64,000 nucleotides of DNA from Halorhabdus sp. BNX81 (GTDB taxonomy: Archaea > Halobacteriota > Halobacteria > Halobacteriales > Haloarculaceae), in assembly GCF_029229925.1 (NCBI RefSeq), contig NZ_CP107254.1:1860001-1924000 (forward strand), in the 5' to 3' direction. Position numbers and translations under genes: made by a program. The notes under the pieces were generated by a model that saw only the letters and a program-made list of their open reading frames with translations, was not told the origin of the DNA and searched no databases. Position 1 is the stretch's first letter; each line of letters starts with the position of its first letter. Shown piece after piece: positions 8,259 to 18,339 of the stretch.

Positions 8259-9236
8259 TTACGCTTCGATCGCGGCGTCGATCCGCTCGAACTGTTCGTC
8301 GGTGAGCTCGACCTCGATCGCGCCGAGGTTCTCCTCGAGCTGGTCGGTCGTCCGCGCGCCGATGATCGGGACGACGGTGAGGTCCTCGTGAGCCAGCAAC
8401 CAGGCCAGCGAGACCTGGGCGGGGGAGGCGTCGATTTCCTCGGCGACCGCACGGATTTCGTCGAGGACGTCCCAGGCCTCCTCTCGGAGGTACCAGTCCG
8501 CGAAGTGCTCGTCGATGTCGCCACGCGAGCCGTCGGGAGCCTCGACCTCGCTCTCGCCGACGCGTTCGTACTTGCCGGTGAGGAAGCCGCCGTGAAGCGG
8601 CGAATACGGACAGACAGCGATGTTCTGGTCCGCACAGACATCCAGATATTCGGCGACGGGGTCGCGGTGGACCGCCGAGTACTGTGGCTGGGTGACGGTG
8701 AAGGCCTCGTAGTTGTTGACGTCGGCCTTCCAGAGTCCCTTGGTGAGCTTCCAGGCGTCGGCCGTCGAGAGGCCGACGTAGTGGACCTTGCCCTCGCTGA
8801 TCAGGTCGTCGATGGTCCGCAGGGTCTTCTCGATCGGCGTCTCGTCGTCGAAGCGGTGAAGATAGAGGATGTCGAGGTAGTCCGTATCGAGTTTCTCAAG
8901 GGAGCCTTCGACCTCCGCGCGGACGTTCTTCGCCGAGAGGTTCTCCTGGAAGCGCGAGACATCCGACCAGAAGCACTTCGAGGCGACGACGTAGTCCTCG
9001 CGATCGCGGTCGGCAAGCCACTCGCCGATCCAGCGTTCGCTGTCGCCCCCGCCGTAGCCGTTGGCCGTGTCGATGAAGTTCCCGCCCGCCTCGGCGTAGG
9101 CGTCGAGCAGTTCGTGTGCGTCCTCGCGGTCCGTCTCGACGACGCCCGTCTCCTCGTGTTCCAGCCCGAAGCGCCACGTCCCGAGCGCGATCGGCGATAC
9201 TTCGAGTCCAGTCTCTCCAAGTCTGACGTATTCCAT
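8259..9236 (-). CDS. Aldo/keto reductase
   Basis: A 325-aa NADPH-dependent oxidoreductase with a TIM-barrel fold. The catalytic tetrad is visible: Asp and Tyr in DTANGYGGG, Lys in VVASKCFW and His in LYLHRFD. The C-terminal cofactor segment PIIGARTTDQLEENLGA matches the family's NADP-binding end. ATG 9236 (MEYVRLGETGLEVSP) is the canonical start; upstream codons are unconserved. The physiological substrate is unknown. It sits convergent to nth and is followed upstream by the DsbB-like gene on the same strand. Confidence 0.9.
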   Translation of the reverse strand: MEYVRLGETGLEVSPIALGTWRFGLEHEETGVVETDREDAHELLDAYAEAGGNFIDTANGYGGGDSERWIGEWLADRDREDYVVASKCFWSDVSRFQENLSAKNVRAEVEGSLEKLDTDYLDILYLHRFDDETPIEKTLRTIDDLISEGKVHYVGLSTADAWKLTKGLWKADVNNYEAFTVTQPQYSAVHRDPVAEYLDVCADQNIAVCPYSPLHGGFLTGKYERVGESEVEAPDGSRGDIDEHFADWYLREEAWDVLDEIRAVAEEIDASPAQVSLAWLLAHEDLTVVPIIGARTTDQLEENLGAIEVELTDEQFERIDAAIEA

Positions 9237-9362
9237 ATACAAGGGATCGAGCCGCGTACGCATAAGTTCGATGTGATAATTCGTACCAACTGCCGGCTTT
9301 GCGGACAGTGGTGGCCTGCCGGGTGTGCCAGGCGGCATGGTCCAATCGAAGGAGTGTGCGCG

Positions 9363-9788
9363 TTACTCGGACGACCGAGCCACCAGGACCAGCATCGACG
9401 CCGTGATCAGGACGAACGCCAAAAGCGAGAGGTTGGGGATCGTCAGTCCAGCCACTCGGAACAACACGGACCCACAGCCACCGATGGTACACTGGTTCCC
9501 GGTCGAGGAGGTCAATTGCAAAAGCGAATGGTACGCGGCTATGCCGCCGCCGAACACCGACAGCGGGAGGACGGTTCGAAAGATCGTCTCCCGGTTCTCG
9601 ACGAAGGCCACGCCGAGAACAACCACCAGCGGGTACATCAGGATACGCTGATACCAGCACAGCGTACACGGGATCAATCCGAGACCCAGACTGAGATAGA
9701 GGCTCCCGACGGTCGCGACGACCGCGACGAGCGTGGCGAACCCGAGCAGGGTACGGGAGCGACCAGCGAGGTGACGCGTCACGGCCAC
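9363..9788 (-). CDS. DsbB-like disulfide bond formation membrane protein
   Basis: A small quinone-linked thiol oxidase that would reoxidise an extracytoplasmic disulfide donor. There are four membrane helices. The first CXXC motif is in IPCTLCWYQR after helix 1, and a second cysteine pair is in QCTIGGCGS, as in DsbB. GTG 9788 is preferred over a TTG at 9833, because a TATA-like element (CTTATTCC on the minus strand, 9805-9812) lies about 20-25 bp upstream of it and would overlap the longer reading. The predicted length is 141 aa, short but complete. Confidence 0.82.
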   Translation of the reverse strand: MAVTRHLAGRSRTLLGFATLVAVVATVGSLYLSLGLGLIPCTLCWYQRILMYPLVVVLGVAFVENRETIFRTVLPLSVFGGGIAAYHSLLQLTSSTGNQCTIGGCGSVLFRVAGLTIPNLSLLAFVLITASMLVLVARSSE

Positions 9789-9845
9789 AGTGAGACGGCA
9801 GTGCGGAATAAGCCTTGATGTCGGCGACGCCAACCCGCCGCAGGA

Positions 9846-12200
9846 TCACTTCGTGACAGGAGTCACGCGGTAGCGCTCGCCCGGCGTCGTCTCGAAAGTG
9901 ACGGTGCCATCGTCGCGTTCTGCATCGACCGGCGTGCCGTCAGCCGTCGTGACGCGAACCGACGGGGTCGCCCGCACCCGACAGCGCTCGCCGGAGCCCG
10001 ACCTGATTGTCGCCCGATCCAGTCGCCCAGCCGACCACGTGAGATCCACCTCGAAATCACCGCGAGCCCGGAGCCCCGAGACCGACCCCTCGGCCCAGGC
10101 GTCGGGCAGTGCGGGCAGGAGGCGGATCTCGCCGGCGTGGCTCCCCAGTAGCATCTCGGTGATACCCGCCGTCGCGCCGAAGTTCCCGTCGATCTGGAAC
10201 GGCGGATGGAGATCGAAGAGGTTCGGGGCCGTCGAGTCGGTGAGTAGTGTTCTGACCCACTCGTGGGCCCGCTGGCCGTTCTCCAGGCGAGCGAACTGGT
10301 TGACCAGCCAGGCGGCGCTCCAGCCGGTGTGGCCGCCACCGTGTTCGAGGCGGCGGTCGAGCGTGGTTTCGACTGCGTCCGCGAGTGCGGGGGTCTCTCG
10401 GGGCGTGATCTGGTCGCTCGGGTGTGCGCCATAGAGGTGCGAAATGTGGCGATGCCCCGGATCGGCCTCCGCAAAGTCCTCGATCCACTCCTGTAACTGG
10501 CCGTGTTCGCCGACCTGCATCGGCGGGAGGCGATCGAGCGCGGCCCGCAGATCGTCGTGGAAGGCGTCTTCGGCGTCGAGAATCTCCGCGGCGGCGATAG
10601 TGTGCTCGAAGAGGTCCCGAGTCAACTGCACGTCCATCGTCGGCGCGTAGGTGACCGTCGCTTCCTGACCGTCATCAGTCACATAGGCGTTCTCCGGCGA
10701 GTTCGAGGGAGCGGTCACCAGCCACTTCGCTTTCTCCCCTTCTTCCGCAGGGTGCTCGACGAGAAAATCGGCCACGAACGTTGCCGCCTCCCGCAGGATC
10801 GGGTACGCCATCTCGCGGAGGAATTCCTCATCTCGAGTGAAGGCGTAGTGGTCGAACACCAGCCGGGAGAGCCACGCCGCGCCCATCGGCCAGAGCCCCC
10901 AGTGAGCGCCGTCGACGGGCGCGGCGTTCCGCCAGAGATCCGAGTTGTGGTGGACGGTGAAGCCCGCACAGTCGTAGTGAGCCTCGGCGACGCGTCGGCC
11001 AGGCTCCCGCAGGTCATCGACGAAGTCGTACAGCGGGGCCGCACACTCCGCGAGGTTCGTCTGCAGGGCCGGCCAGTAGTTCATTTCGAGGTTGATATTT
11101 AGCGTGTAACCGCTGTTCCACGGCGGGTCGAACTCCTGGTTCCAGACCCCCTGGAGGTTGGGGGGTTCGGTCCCGGGTCGGGAACTCGCAATGAGGAGAT
11201 ACCGGCCGAACTGGGCGTACAGCGCCGTAAGGTGCGGGTCTACCTCGCCCGCGGCGACCCGATCGAGGCGCTCGTCGGTCGGCCGGTCGAGGGGCTCGCC
11301 CAGATCCAGTTCCACGCGATCGAAGAGCTCCCGGTGGTCGGCGACGTGAGTCGCTCGCAAGTCGTCGGAATGCTGGTCCGCCACCGCATCCAGCACCGCC
11401 TCGCATGCTTCGCCCGGATTCTCCGTTTCGTGGCCGGTGAACCCGGTCAGCACGATCGTTGCTGCGTCGGCATCTTCGACCGCGAGCCCGACGCCCGACC
11501 CATTTGGCGCGTCCGCACCGGTCACCCGCTTGACGGTACCGCCCTGTCCGCTCACGCTGGCGCGAGCCTCGAAGGATATCCCCTCGCCGCCAGCACCGCG
11601 GTCGTCGTCCGGTTCGTCGACGACTCGCCCCCGGAGTTGAAGCGTCCCGTCGCGAACGGCGTCCTTGGCGTCCCGCTCCCGGTCGAGCCCGACCGTCGCG
11701 TTGACGGCCCCGGGTTCCTCCGCCGTAAGCCGAATCACGATCGCATCGTCCGGAGCGGAAGCGAAGTACTCCCGGACGTGAGTTGTCCCCTCGTGGTCGT
11801 AGCGGACGCGCGCCACGCCGGCCGAGAGGTCGAGGTCGCGCCGGTAGTCGGTGACGGCGTCGTGGCCGACGTCGATCAAGAGGTCGCCAAACGTCTGGTA
11901 GGACCGCAAGCGGATGGGGTCGCCCATCAGTTTCTCGTCGGCGAGGGCCTGTGCGCGCTCGACCTCGCCGTCGAAGATGAGTCGGCGGACTTCCTCGACA
12001 TGTTCCCGAGCGTCGGGATTGGTTCTATCCTCGTGGCCACCCGCCCAGAGCGTGTCGGCGTTGAACTGCACCCGTTCCGTGCCCGGGCGGCCGAAGACCA
12101 TCGCGCCGAGGCGGCCGTTCCCGATCGGCAGCGCCTCGAGCCACGCCGACGCCGGTTCGTCGTACCACGTGGTGGTCCGCGGATCGAAGTCGAGAGTCAT
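9846..12200 (-). CDS. Alpha-L-fucosidase, glycoside hydrolase family 95
   Basis: Predicted to hydrolyse terminal alpha-1,2-linked L-fucose (some GH95 members act on L-galactose). The 784-aa protein has the GH95 layout: N-terminal beta domain (about 1-270, with [18 protein letters not shown]), helical linker, (alpha/alpha)6 barrel (about 310-690) and C-terminal beta sandwich. Active-site segments are visible: [10 protein letters not shown] (the Asn pair), [10 protein letters not shown] and [11 protein letters not shown] (the catalytic Asp). No signal peptide is seen, so the enzyme looks cytoplasmic and would act on imported oligosaccharides. ATG 12200 has a TATA-like element (12223-12230) about 26 bp upstream. 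It is transcribed divergently from the GH43 gene. Confidence 0.9.
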   Translation of the reverse strand: MTLDFDPRTTTWYDEPASAWLEALPIGNGRLGAMVFGRPGTERVQFNADTLWAGGHEDRTNPDAREHVEEVRRLIFDGEVERAQALADEKLMGDPIRLRSYQTFGDLLIDVGHDAVTDYRRDLDLSAGVARVRYDHEGTTHVREYFASAPDDAIVIRLTAEEPGAVNATVGLDRERDAKDAVRDGTLQLRGRVVDEPDDDRGAGGEGISFEARASVSGQGGTVKRVTGADAPNGSGVGLAVEDADAATIVLTGFTGHETENPGEACEAVLDAVADQHSDDLRATHVADHRELFDRVELDLGEPLDRPTDERLDRVAAGEVDPHLTALYAQFGRYLLIASSRPGTEPPNLQGVWNQEFDPPWNSGYTLNINLEMNYWPALQTNLAECAAPLYDFVDDLREPGRRVAEAHYDCAGFTVHHNSDLWRNAAPVDGAHWGLWPMGAAWLSRLVFDHYAFTRDEEFLREMAYPILREAATFVADFLVEHPAEEGEKAKWLVTAPSNSPENAYVTDDGQEATVTYAPTMDVQLTRDLFEHTIAAAEILDAEDAFHDDLRAALDRLPPMQVGEHGQLQEWIEDFAEADPGHRHISHLYGAHPSDQITPRETPALADAVETTLDRRLEHGGGHTGWSAAWLVNQFARLENGQRAHEWVRTLLTDSTAPNLFDLHPPFQIDGNFGATAGITEMLLGSHAGEIRLLPALPDAWAEGSVSGLRARGDFEVDLTWSAGRLDRATIRSGSGERCRVRATPSVRVTTADGTPVDAERDDGTVTFETTPGERYRVTPVTK

Positions 12201-12222
12201 GGTTCGCCAAGCGTGAGAAATC

Positions 12223-12267
12223 ACTTAAAACCGCATGGAGCGACGACACCGACAGGACTAATATTTC
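12223..12267. promoter_or_regulatory. Back-to-back promoters between the fucosidase and xylosidase genes
   Basis: The 86-bp gap between the two divergent hydrolase genes holds two TATA-like elements. ACTTAAAA at 12223-12230 (read on the minus strand as TTTTAAGT) is about 26 bp from the GH95 start at 12200. CTAATATTT at 12258-12266 is about 25 bp from the GH43 start at 12287. Both genes would be leaderless, and a single regulator binding between the boxes could control both. Confidence 0.6.
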
Positions 12268-12286
12268 GCTTCGAGTGTCCCCATTC

Positions 12287-13768
12287 ATGCAGTACGAAAA
12301 CCCCATCATCCCGGGCTTTCACCCCGATCCGACGATCTGCCGGGTCGGAGAGACGTTCTACCTCGCGACCAGTTCCTTCGAGTACTTCCCCGGCGTCCCG
12401 TTGTACCGCAGCCAGAACCTGACCGACTGGGAACCGATCGGCCACGCGCTCACCCGCGACGACCAACTGCCCCTGGGGGGTGCCCGCTCCTCGATGGGGA
12501 TTTTCGCACCGACGCTGCGCCATCACGACGGCACCTTCTATATGGTAACCACGAACGTCACCAACGGCGGCCACTTCTTCGTCACCGCCGACGACCCGGC
12601 CGGCGAGTGGTCAGACCCGACGTGGGTCGACGCGCCGGGGATCGACCCCGACCTCTTCTTCGACGACGGCACCTGCTATTTCACCTATCACGCCGACGAC
12701 CCCGACGCACCCATCAAGCAGGCCGAACTCGACCTGGAGACGGGCGAACTCGGCGACCCCTACCCCGTCTGGGAGGGATTCCGCGACCCCTACGCCGAGG
12801 CCCCGCACGTCATCGAGCGCGACGGGACCTACTACCTGCTCGTCGCCGAGGGTGGCACCCACGCGGGTCACATGGTCGTCGCGGCGCGCGCCGACGACCC
12901 GGCCGGCCCATACGAGGGCTGTCCCGACAACCCGGTCCTCACCCACTGGGGACGCCCGCGTGACGAAATCCGCGCGACCGGCCACGCCGATCTCACCGTC
13001 GACACTGAGGGGCAGTGGTGGCTCGTCTTTCTGGGCATCCGCCAGCACAGCATGTGGCCGCGCTTTCACCACCTCGGCCGCGAGACCTTCCTCGCGCCCG
13101 TCTCCTGGGAGGACGGCTGGCCGGTCGTCAACGACGGCGAGCCGGTCTCCACCGAGATGGATGCCCCGCTCCCGGGCGAACCCCGCGAAGAAGCAACGTC
13201 GGTCGATCGTACTGACACGACCTTCGCCGACGGTCTCGGTGTCGAGTGGGAGTTCCGCCGCAACCCCGACCGCGATCGGTATGAAACTGGCCCGGACGGA
13301 CTCGCCCTCCACGGCGGCCCGGAGACCCTGGACGAACCAGGGGCCACGTTCGTCGGTCGCCGACAGACCGCCTTCGACTGTTCCGCCGAAGCGACGCTCG
13401 CCTTCGATCCCGACGAGGACGAGGAGGCCGGCCTCGCCCTCGTGATGAACGAGGACCACCACTACCAGGTCGGCGTGACGCGCCGGGACGGCCGCCGGGA
13501 AGCCGTCGTGCGCCTCCGGATCGGCGACGCGACGGAAGTGGTTGGTCGCACTCCGGCCGGGACGACCGCCGACCTCGCCGTCGAGGCTGACACGCAGACG
13601 TATCGCTTCCTCGTGGACGGTGAAGAAGTGGCGACCGCATCGACGCGCTATCTCGCGACGGAGGTCGCGGACGGCTTCACCGGCGTCATGATCGGGCCGT
13701 ACGCGACCGGCCGCGGGCGGACCTGCGAGTCGAATGCAGTGGTCGAGCGGTTCGTCTACGAATCCTGA
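12287..13768 (+). CDS. Beta-xylosidase / alpha-arabinofuranosidase, glycoside hydrolase family 43
   Basis: Predicted to remove xylose (or arabinose) from short oligosaccharides. The five-bladed propeller domain covers about residues 1-300. The GH43 catalytic triad is readable: base Asp in HPDPTIC (D14), the pKa-modulating Asp in GIDPDLFF and the acid Glu in YAEAPHV. Residues about 310-490 form the beta-sandwich module found in xylosidases of the XynB3 type (DUF1349/GH43_C2-like, with LVMNEDHHYQVGV). Length is 493 aa. ATG 12287 lies about 25 bp from a TATA box. No secretion signal is present, which implies an intracellular role together with the divergent GH95 enzyme. Confidence 0.92.
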   Translation: MQYENPIIPGFHPDPTICRVGETFYLATSSFEYFPGVPLYRSQNLTDWEPIGHALTRDDQLPLGGARSSMGIFAPTLRHHDGTFYMVTTNVTNGGHFFVTADDPAGEWSDPTWVDAPGIDPDLFFDDGTCYFTYHADDPDAPIKQAELDLETGELGDPYPVWEGFRDPYAEAPHVIERDGTYYLLVAEGGTHAGHMVVAARADDPAGPYEGCPDNPVLTHWGRPRDEIRATGHADLTVDTEGQWWLVFLGIRQHSMWPRFHHLGRETFLAPVSWEDGWPVVNDGEPVSTEMDAPLPGEPREEATSVDRTDTTFADGLGVEWEFRRNPDRDRYETGPDGLALHGGPETLDEPGATFVGRRQTAFDCSAEATLAFDPDEDEEAGLALVMNEDHHYQVGVTRRDGRREAVVRLRIGDATEVVGRTPAGTTADLAVEADTQTYRFLVDGEEVATASTRYLATEVADGFTGVMIGPYATGRGRTCESNAVVERFVYES

Positions 13769-13860
13769 GCGCCGGGAAACCGACCGTTTCGGTCGGTGCC
13801 GAACGCCGTCCGCCGACGTGATGGGTACTACTTTTTGCGTGGGTGAAAAGCGTATGCAGC

Positions 13861-14664
13861 ATGGACCTCCCCGCGGAGTGGACGCACGGAACCGTCTCGG
13901 CGAACGGGATCGACCTCCAGTACTATCGAGTCGGGAGCGGGCCGTCGATTGTCCTCGTTCACGGGTTCGGAGACACCGGCAGACGATGGGTCCCGCTTGC
14001 CGACGAGCTCGCCGCGGAGTACGACGTGATAACGTACGATGCACGCGGCCACGGGCGGTCGGACGCGCCGGAGACAGGATACGGTATCTCGGACCGCGTG
14101 GCCGACTTGCGTGGACTGATCCATGAACTGGACGTCGAGCGGCCGATCCTTCTGGGCCATTCGATCGGTGGGGGAACAGTTGGCTGGCTGGCCGCAAGGC
14201 ATCCCGATCTTCCGAAAGGAGCCATTCTCGTCGACCCGGACTGTTTCCACGACCTGCCGGAGAGAGACCCGGAGGAACTCTTCGAAGAATCACGACAGCG
14301 GTTACGGAACGGCCGCGAACGGACCGTCGAAGAGATCATCGAAGAACAGTATCCGGAGATGGACCCGACCCATGCCCGCCGTCTCGCTGCCGGGCATTTG
14401 GAAAGTGGTCTCGAAATCGCCGAACTCGCTCGCGAGGGATATCCCGCCCCACTCGCCGAGAAGCTCCCGGAGATTTCCTGCCAAACGCTGCTATTGCGGT
14501 CCGACAGAGATATCGAGGAACGGGTGGCCGACCTCGACGCCGCCGAAAACCTCCAGTCCGGTCGATTGCTCCACATCCCGGAGGCAGGCCACTACGTGAT
14601 CCGTGACAGATTCGACGCCGCACTCACGGAGATCCGGACGTTCCTCCGACAGGTCGATCCGTAG
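13861..14664 (+). CDS. Alpha/beta hydrolase
   Basis: A 267-aa serine hydrolase. The oxyanion-hole motif VHGFGDTG occurs near residue 35, the nucleophile elbow is GHSIGGG, an acid lies in RSDRD and the catalytic His is in AGHYV near the C-terminus. A helical cap (about residues 130-200) separates the two halves. ATG 13861 is chosen over an in-frame GTG at 13843. The substrate is unknown; esterase, lipase and dehalogenase relatives cannot be told apart here. Confidence 0.87.
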   Translation: MDLPAEWTHGTVSANGIDLQYYRVGSGPSIVLVHGFGDTGRRWVPLADELAAEYDVITYDARGHGRSDAPETGYGISDRVADLRGLIHELDVERPILLGHSIGGGTVGWLAARHPDLPKGAILVDPDCFHDLPERDPEELFEESRQRLRNGRERTVEEIIEEQYPEMDPTHARRLAAGHLESGLEIAELAREGYPAPLAEKLPEISCQTLLLRSDRDIEERVADLDAAENLQSGRLLHIPEAGHYVIRDRFDAALTEIRTFLRQVDP

Positions 14665-14718
14665 CGGCCTCGTGGCATCGAATATCGAATCGACCGGGAG
14701 AACACGGACAAACAACGA

Positions 14719-16644
14719 TCAGACGAACCGGAAGGTTTCGAGGTTCTTCGGCGCGAACGTCCGCATGTTGTACTCGTGGTAGAGCGCCGACGAGAGGTCC
14801 TGGACCGAGGATTCGTCGCCGTGGACACAGAGGACTTTCTCCGGACGGGGGTTCATCGTCTTCACGAAGTTCTCTAAGCCCTGGCGGTCGGCGTGGCCCG
14901 AGAAGCCGTCGACGGTCTCGACGTTCATCTCCAGAGAGAGGGTGTTGCCCCGGCCGCGACCGTTACCGTTGCCAAGCGGGATCTCGTCCCAGCCGTTCTG
15001 GATCCGCCGGCCGAGGGTCCCCTGGGCCTGGTAGCCGACGAAGGTGAGCGTCGAGTCCGGATCGGGGCCGAAGTGTTCGAGCCAGGACATGATCGGCCCG
15101 CCGGTGACCATCCCCGACGTCGAGAGGACGATCGCCGGTTCGCCGTCGGTGACCTCCTGGCGCTCCTCCTCGCCGCCGTCGATGTGGTTGAACTGGTCGG
15201 CGAGGAAGGGGTTCTCGTCCTCGTGGAAGATCCGATCCCGCAGGTCGTCCCGGAGATACTCGGGATAGGTCGTGTGGATGGCCGTCGCCTCCCACATCAT
15301 CCCGTCGAGATGGACCGGCATCTCCGGAATGTCGCCCTCGCGCATCGCCTCTTCGAGGACGAGCATGAGCTCCTGGGAGCGCCCCACCGCGAAGGCGGGA
15401 ATCAGGACCGAGCCGTCGCGCTCGTAGGTCTCCCGGATGATCTCCTTGAGCCTCTGTTCGGAGTCCGCCTGGTCGGTCTGGTAGTCGTTGCGACCGCCGT
15501 AGGTCGACTCCAGAACGAGCGTCTCGACGCGGGGGAACTCGTTGACTGCGCCGTTGAACAGCCGCGTGTCGTCGTAGTGGATGTCCCCCGAGAAGGCGAC
15601 GTTGTACAGGCCGTCGCCGATGTGGAAGTGCGAGATCGCCGACCCAAGGATGTGGCCGGCGTTGTGCAACGTGAGCTTGATGTCCGGCGAGATGTCGGTC
15701 ACGTCGCCGTACTCGATCGGGATGGTGTGTTTGATCGCCTCCCGGACCATCTCGGAGTCGTAGGGCGGGGCGCGGCCTTCCTTGGCTGCGACGTCGAGAT
15801 AGTCGAGTGTGAGCAGCCCCATCAGGTCACGGGTCGGCTCTGTCGTGTAGATCGGGCCGTCGTAACCGTACTTGAACAGGAGCGGAATGAGCGCCGAGTG
15901 ATCGAGGTGGGCGTGGGTGAGCACGACGGCGTCGATCGAACTCGCGCCGACGCCGAGGGCCTCGGGTACCTGCAGATAGGGATACTCGTCTTCCGCGCCC
16001 GGTTTGTCACCGGCGTCGATGAGAACCCGGGTTTCGGGCGTCGAAAGGATGAACGACGCGCGGCCGACTTCCCGACAGCAGCCAAGCGTCGTGATTCGAA
16101 CCCACTCGTCGTCGGACATCTCCTCGCGGTGGATCTGGCGACCGACGCGTTCGAGGATGTCCCGGCGGTCGTCGCGTTCCTGTTTGAGGAAGTTCCGGAC
16201 GTTGCTGACCGTCGAGGACTCGATCGGCGGGGTCCGGACGACCTCCGGCGTCCACCCAACTTTCTGGGTGATCTCCCGGAGCGTCGAGCCGTGGCGGCCG
16301 ATTACCATCCCCGGCTTCTCGGCCTCGATGACCACCTCGCCAGTATCTTCGTGGAAATCCAGATCCGTGACGCTGGCCTCATCAGGGATGACCGACAGGA
16401 CCTCGTCACGCGCCTCCCTGGGCGGGGAGAGCACGTCCGTGTCCGGGCGGACGGTGATCCGCTTGCGGAGTTTCGACGCAAGCCGACGAACGAGGTCGCC
16501 GTTCTCCGCGAAGGACTTGGGATCGCGCGTGTAAATGACCAGTTCCGGCCCCTCGTAGGTGACATCCGTGATCGAAATGTCGTTGGGTACTTCGCTAACA
16601 ATCGTCTCTTTCGTATCCTCGAGTTGCTGATCTACGTTACTCAT
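14719..16644 (-). CDS. Beta-CASP ribonuclease aCPSF1
   Basis: Archaeal homologue of the mRNA 3'-end factor CPSF73, which cleaves transcripts at U-rich 3' ends and acts in transcription termination. The 641-aa protein has two N-terminal KH-type RNA-binding domains (about residues 1-145, with GMVIGRHGSTLREI), then a metallo-beta-lactamase domain with the metal motif THAHLDHSALIP, and a beta-CASP insertion containing FAVGRSQELM. Later metal ligands appear in FSGHADRQG and LCVHGDESS. ATG 16644 starts the conserved MSNVDQQLEDTK sequence. No neighbour forms an obvious operon with it. Confidence 0.94.
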   Translation of the reverse strand: MSNVDQQLEDTKETIVSEVPNDISITDVTYEGPELVIYTRDPKSFAENGDLVRRLASKLRKRITVRPDTDVLSPPREARDEVLSVIPDEASVTDLDFHEDTGEVVIEAEKPGMVIGRHGSTLREITQKVGWTPEVVRTPPIESSTVSNVRNFLKQERDDRRDILERVGRQIHREEMSDDEWVRITTLGCCREVGRASFILSTPETRVLIDAGDKPGAEDEYPYLQVPEALGVGASSIDAVVLTHAHLDHSALIPLLFKYGYDGPIYTTEPTRDLMGLLTLDYLDVAAKEGRAPPYDSEMVREAIKHTIPIEYGDVTDISPDIKLTLHNAGHILGSAISHFHIGDGLYNVAFSGDIHYDDTRLFNGAVNEFPRVETLVLESTYGGRNDYQTDQADSEQRLKEIIRETYERDGSVLIPAFAVGRSQELMLVLEEAMREGDIPEMPVHLDGMMWEATAIHTTYPEYLRDDLRDRIFHEDENPFLADQFNHIDGGEEERQEVTDGEPAIVLSTSGMVTGGPIMSWLEHFGPDPDSTLTFVGYQAQGTLGRRIQNGWDEIPLGNGNGRGRGNTLSLEMNVETVDGFSGHADRQGLENFVKTMNPRPEKVLCVHGDESSVQDLSSALYHEYNMRTFAPKNLETFRFV

Positions 16645-16844
16645 AGCTGCAAGATGCCCCCGTCGTCTCCCGAAGGCGGTCCCCGCTGCTCGAAACAGAC
16701 GGGCGGAGACCAAGCCGGTGGGAACGACGACGACTGATTAGTAATGTCATGGTACGACAGTGATTCATCCACATCGGTCCGGTCCCGTAGTACTGTCGAG
16801 TGGAAGCCGGAAAACCGATATCCGTACCTGGCTATTCCCCTCGG

Positions 16845-16854
16845 TTAATAAAAA
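16845..16854 (+). promoter_or_regulatory. TATA-like box of the 16897 gene
   Basis: GTTAATAAAAAG (about 16844-16855) is a strong AT-rich element in GC-rich DNA, about 48 bp before ATG 16897. It would give a short leader of about 20-25 nt. Confidence 0.45.
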
Positions 16855-16896
16855 GCTTCGGAAACGTTGAGGGGTTTCGCCCCACGAAACACAGCC

Positions 16897-17385
16897 ATGG
16901 AACTGACGCCGGCCCGGGTTGAATCCGAACGGACGTGGGTGGACGATCGAGCAACGGTCGTGGTACCACTGATCAATCGCCTCCGGGAGAATCTGGGAGA
17001 GGTCTTCGAGACGGCCGTCGACCCAGTGACGCCCGAGCAGTACCACGAGGCCGTAACAGCAGTCTTTGCCGTTGGCGATCGAGCGGTCAACGTCGCCGCA
17101 CTGGTGGGTCTTCTGCGCGATCTCGACGTCGAGGGCGACTATCCGGGGTTCGTCGTCGACGAACTACTCGGCCGTGAACTCGCTGCCACGATCGCCGGCG
17201 AGCAGCCGCGTGCAAGCCTCGCGGAAGCAACCTTCCACTACGCGGATATCCGGACCCACGGCAGTGACGAGGACAACGCTGGGCTCGACGACCTCGACGC
17301 CGCGCTTGCGGCCGGATTCCAGACTCGCCTGCCCGGGTGGGAGTGGACCGCCACGGAGAGCCCGTTCGGTATCGATCCCGAGTGA
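16897..17385 (+). CDS. Conserved hypothetical haloarchaeal protein
   Basis: A 162-aa, acidic, soluble protein starting MELTPARVESERTWVDD. It is mostly helical with no cysteines, membrane segment or recognised motif. ATG 16897 is preferred because it follows a TATA-like element at a plausible distance. The next gene, an aspartoacylase-like protein, starts 74 bp downstream on the same strand and may share a transcript. No function is proposed. Confidence 0.65.
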   Translation: MELTPARVESERTWVDDRATVVVPLINRLRENLGEVFETAVDPVTPEQYHEAVTAVFAVGDRAVNVAALVGLLRDLDVEGDYPGFVVDELLGRELAATIAGEQPRASLAEATFHYADIRTHGSDEDNAGLDDLDAALAAGFQTRLPGWEWTATESPFGIDPE

Positions 17386-17458
17386 GGGACGGTCGGGACA
17401 GGGAACGGCGGCGATCGGACCCGACGCGCTCTTGAGGGTCGATACTGAACTGTTGGAC

Positions 17459-18286
17459 ATGCGCGTCGAGCAGCTCGGAAACGGCGAGCCGGAACTGGCG
17501 ATCGTGGCGGCGATCCACGGCGACGAACCCGGTGGCGTCGAGGCGATCGAGCGTCTACTCACGGACGGAACGAACGTCGAGCGACCGGTGAAGTTGATCG
17601 TCGCCAACGAGAAGGCCCTCGAAGCCGGCGAACGGTATCTCGACGCCGACCTCAACCGGGCCTTCGATGAGAACGTGCCAGAGGACGCCCACGAACGGGA
17701 GCTCGCGCGGCAACTCGCCGATGCAGTCCAGGGGTGTACAGTGCTGTCGCTGCACTCGACGCAGTCCTCTGCCAGACCCTTCGCGATCAGTCCTGGGCTC
17801 GACGACGCGACGCGGGCGATCGTCCCCCAGCTGTCGGTCGCCGCGCTGGTTCGGACGGGGCTCGATGTCGAGGGGCGGCTGTTCGCGACCGACGCGACCA
17901 TCATCGAGGTCGAGACAGGATACCAGCGATCGGTCGAAGCCGCCGAGAACGCCTACCGGATCGCCCTGGAGTTCCTGACAGCGACCGGCGCGCTGCCCGG
18001 ATACACCGTTTCGACTGACCTCTCAGTCTACGACCTCGGAGAACCCGTCGAGAAGCCGCCCGCAGACGAATACGAGGTATTCGCCGAGAACTTCACCCAC
18101 GTCGACGCCGGCGAGACCTACGCGGCCGCCGACGGCGAGGGGCTCACCGCCCAAGAGGGATTCTATCCCGTTCTGTTCTCGGCCTACGGCTACGAGAACA
18201 TCTTCGGCTACACCGGATCGTTCGCGGGGACGCTCCAAACGACCGAGGACGGAACCGCGACGCTGACCGCCGAGGATACGCGCTGA
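17459..18286 (+). CDS. Succinylglutamate desuccinylase/aspartoacylase family zinc carboxypeptidase-like hydrolase
   Basis: A 275-aa member of the M14-like AspA/AstE family, which removes acyl groups from amino acids. The zinc motif H-x2-E is HGDE (H20, E23) and the third ligand is H99 in SLHSTQS. A conserved DADLNRAF segment, equivalent to the family's DLNR substrate-binding motif, lies at about residues 62-69. The C-terminal beta domain (about 190-275) is typical. ATG 17459 begins just before the conserved core. The exact acyl-amino acid is not predictable. Confidence 0.85.
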   Translation: MRVEQLGNGEPELAIVAAIHGDEPGGVEAIERLLTDGTNVERPVKLIVANEKALEAGERYLDADLNRAFDENVPEDAHERELARQLADAVQGCTVLSLHSTQSSARPFAISPGLDDATRAIVPQLSVAALVRTGLDVEGRLFATDATIIEVETGYQRSVEAAENAYRIALEFLTATGALPGYTVSTDLSVYDLGEPVEKPPADEYEVFAENFTHVDAGETYAAADGEGLTAQEGFYPVLFSAYGYENIFGYTGSFAGTLQTTEDGTATLTAEDTR

Positions 18287-18339
18287 GGTGGGCGGATCGA
18301 ACACGGCGGGTTTATGGCTTCCCTCACGCACGTAGAGGT

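Noticed and set aside
8154-9818. A 554-codon plus-strand open frame across the aldo/keto reductase and DsbB genes
   Set aside because: It spans two clear minus-strand genes and their gap, and its composition is that of an antisense frame.
14893-16737. A 614-codon plus-strand open frame opposite the aCPSF1 gene
   Set aside because: It is the antisense shadow of a strongly conserved gene; long antisense frames are normal in high-GC DNA with haloarchaeal codon bias, and its translation shows no domain.
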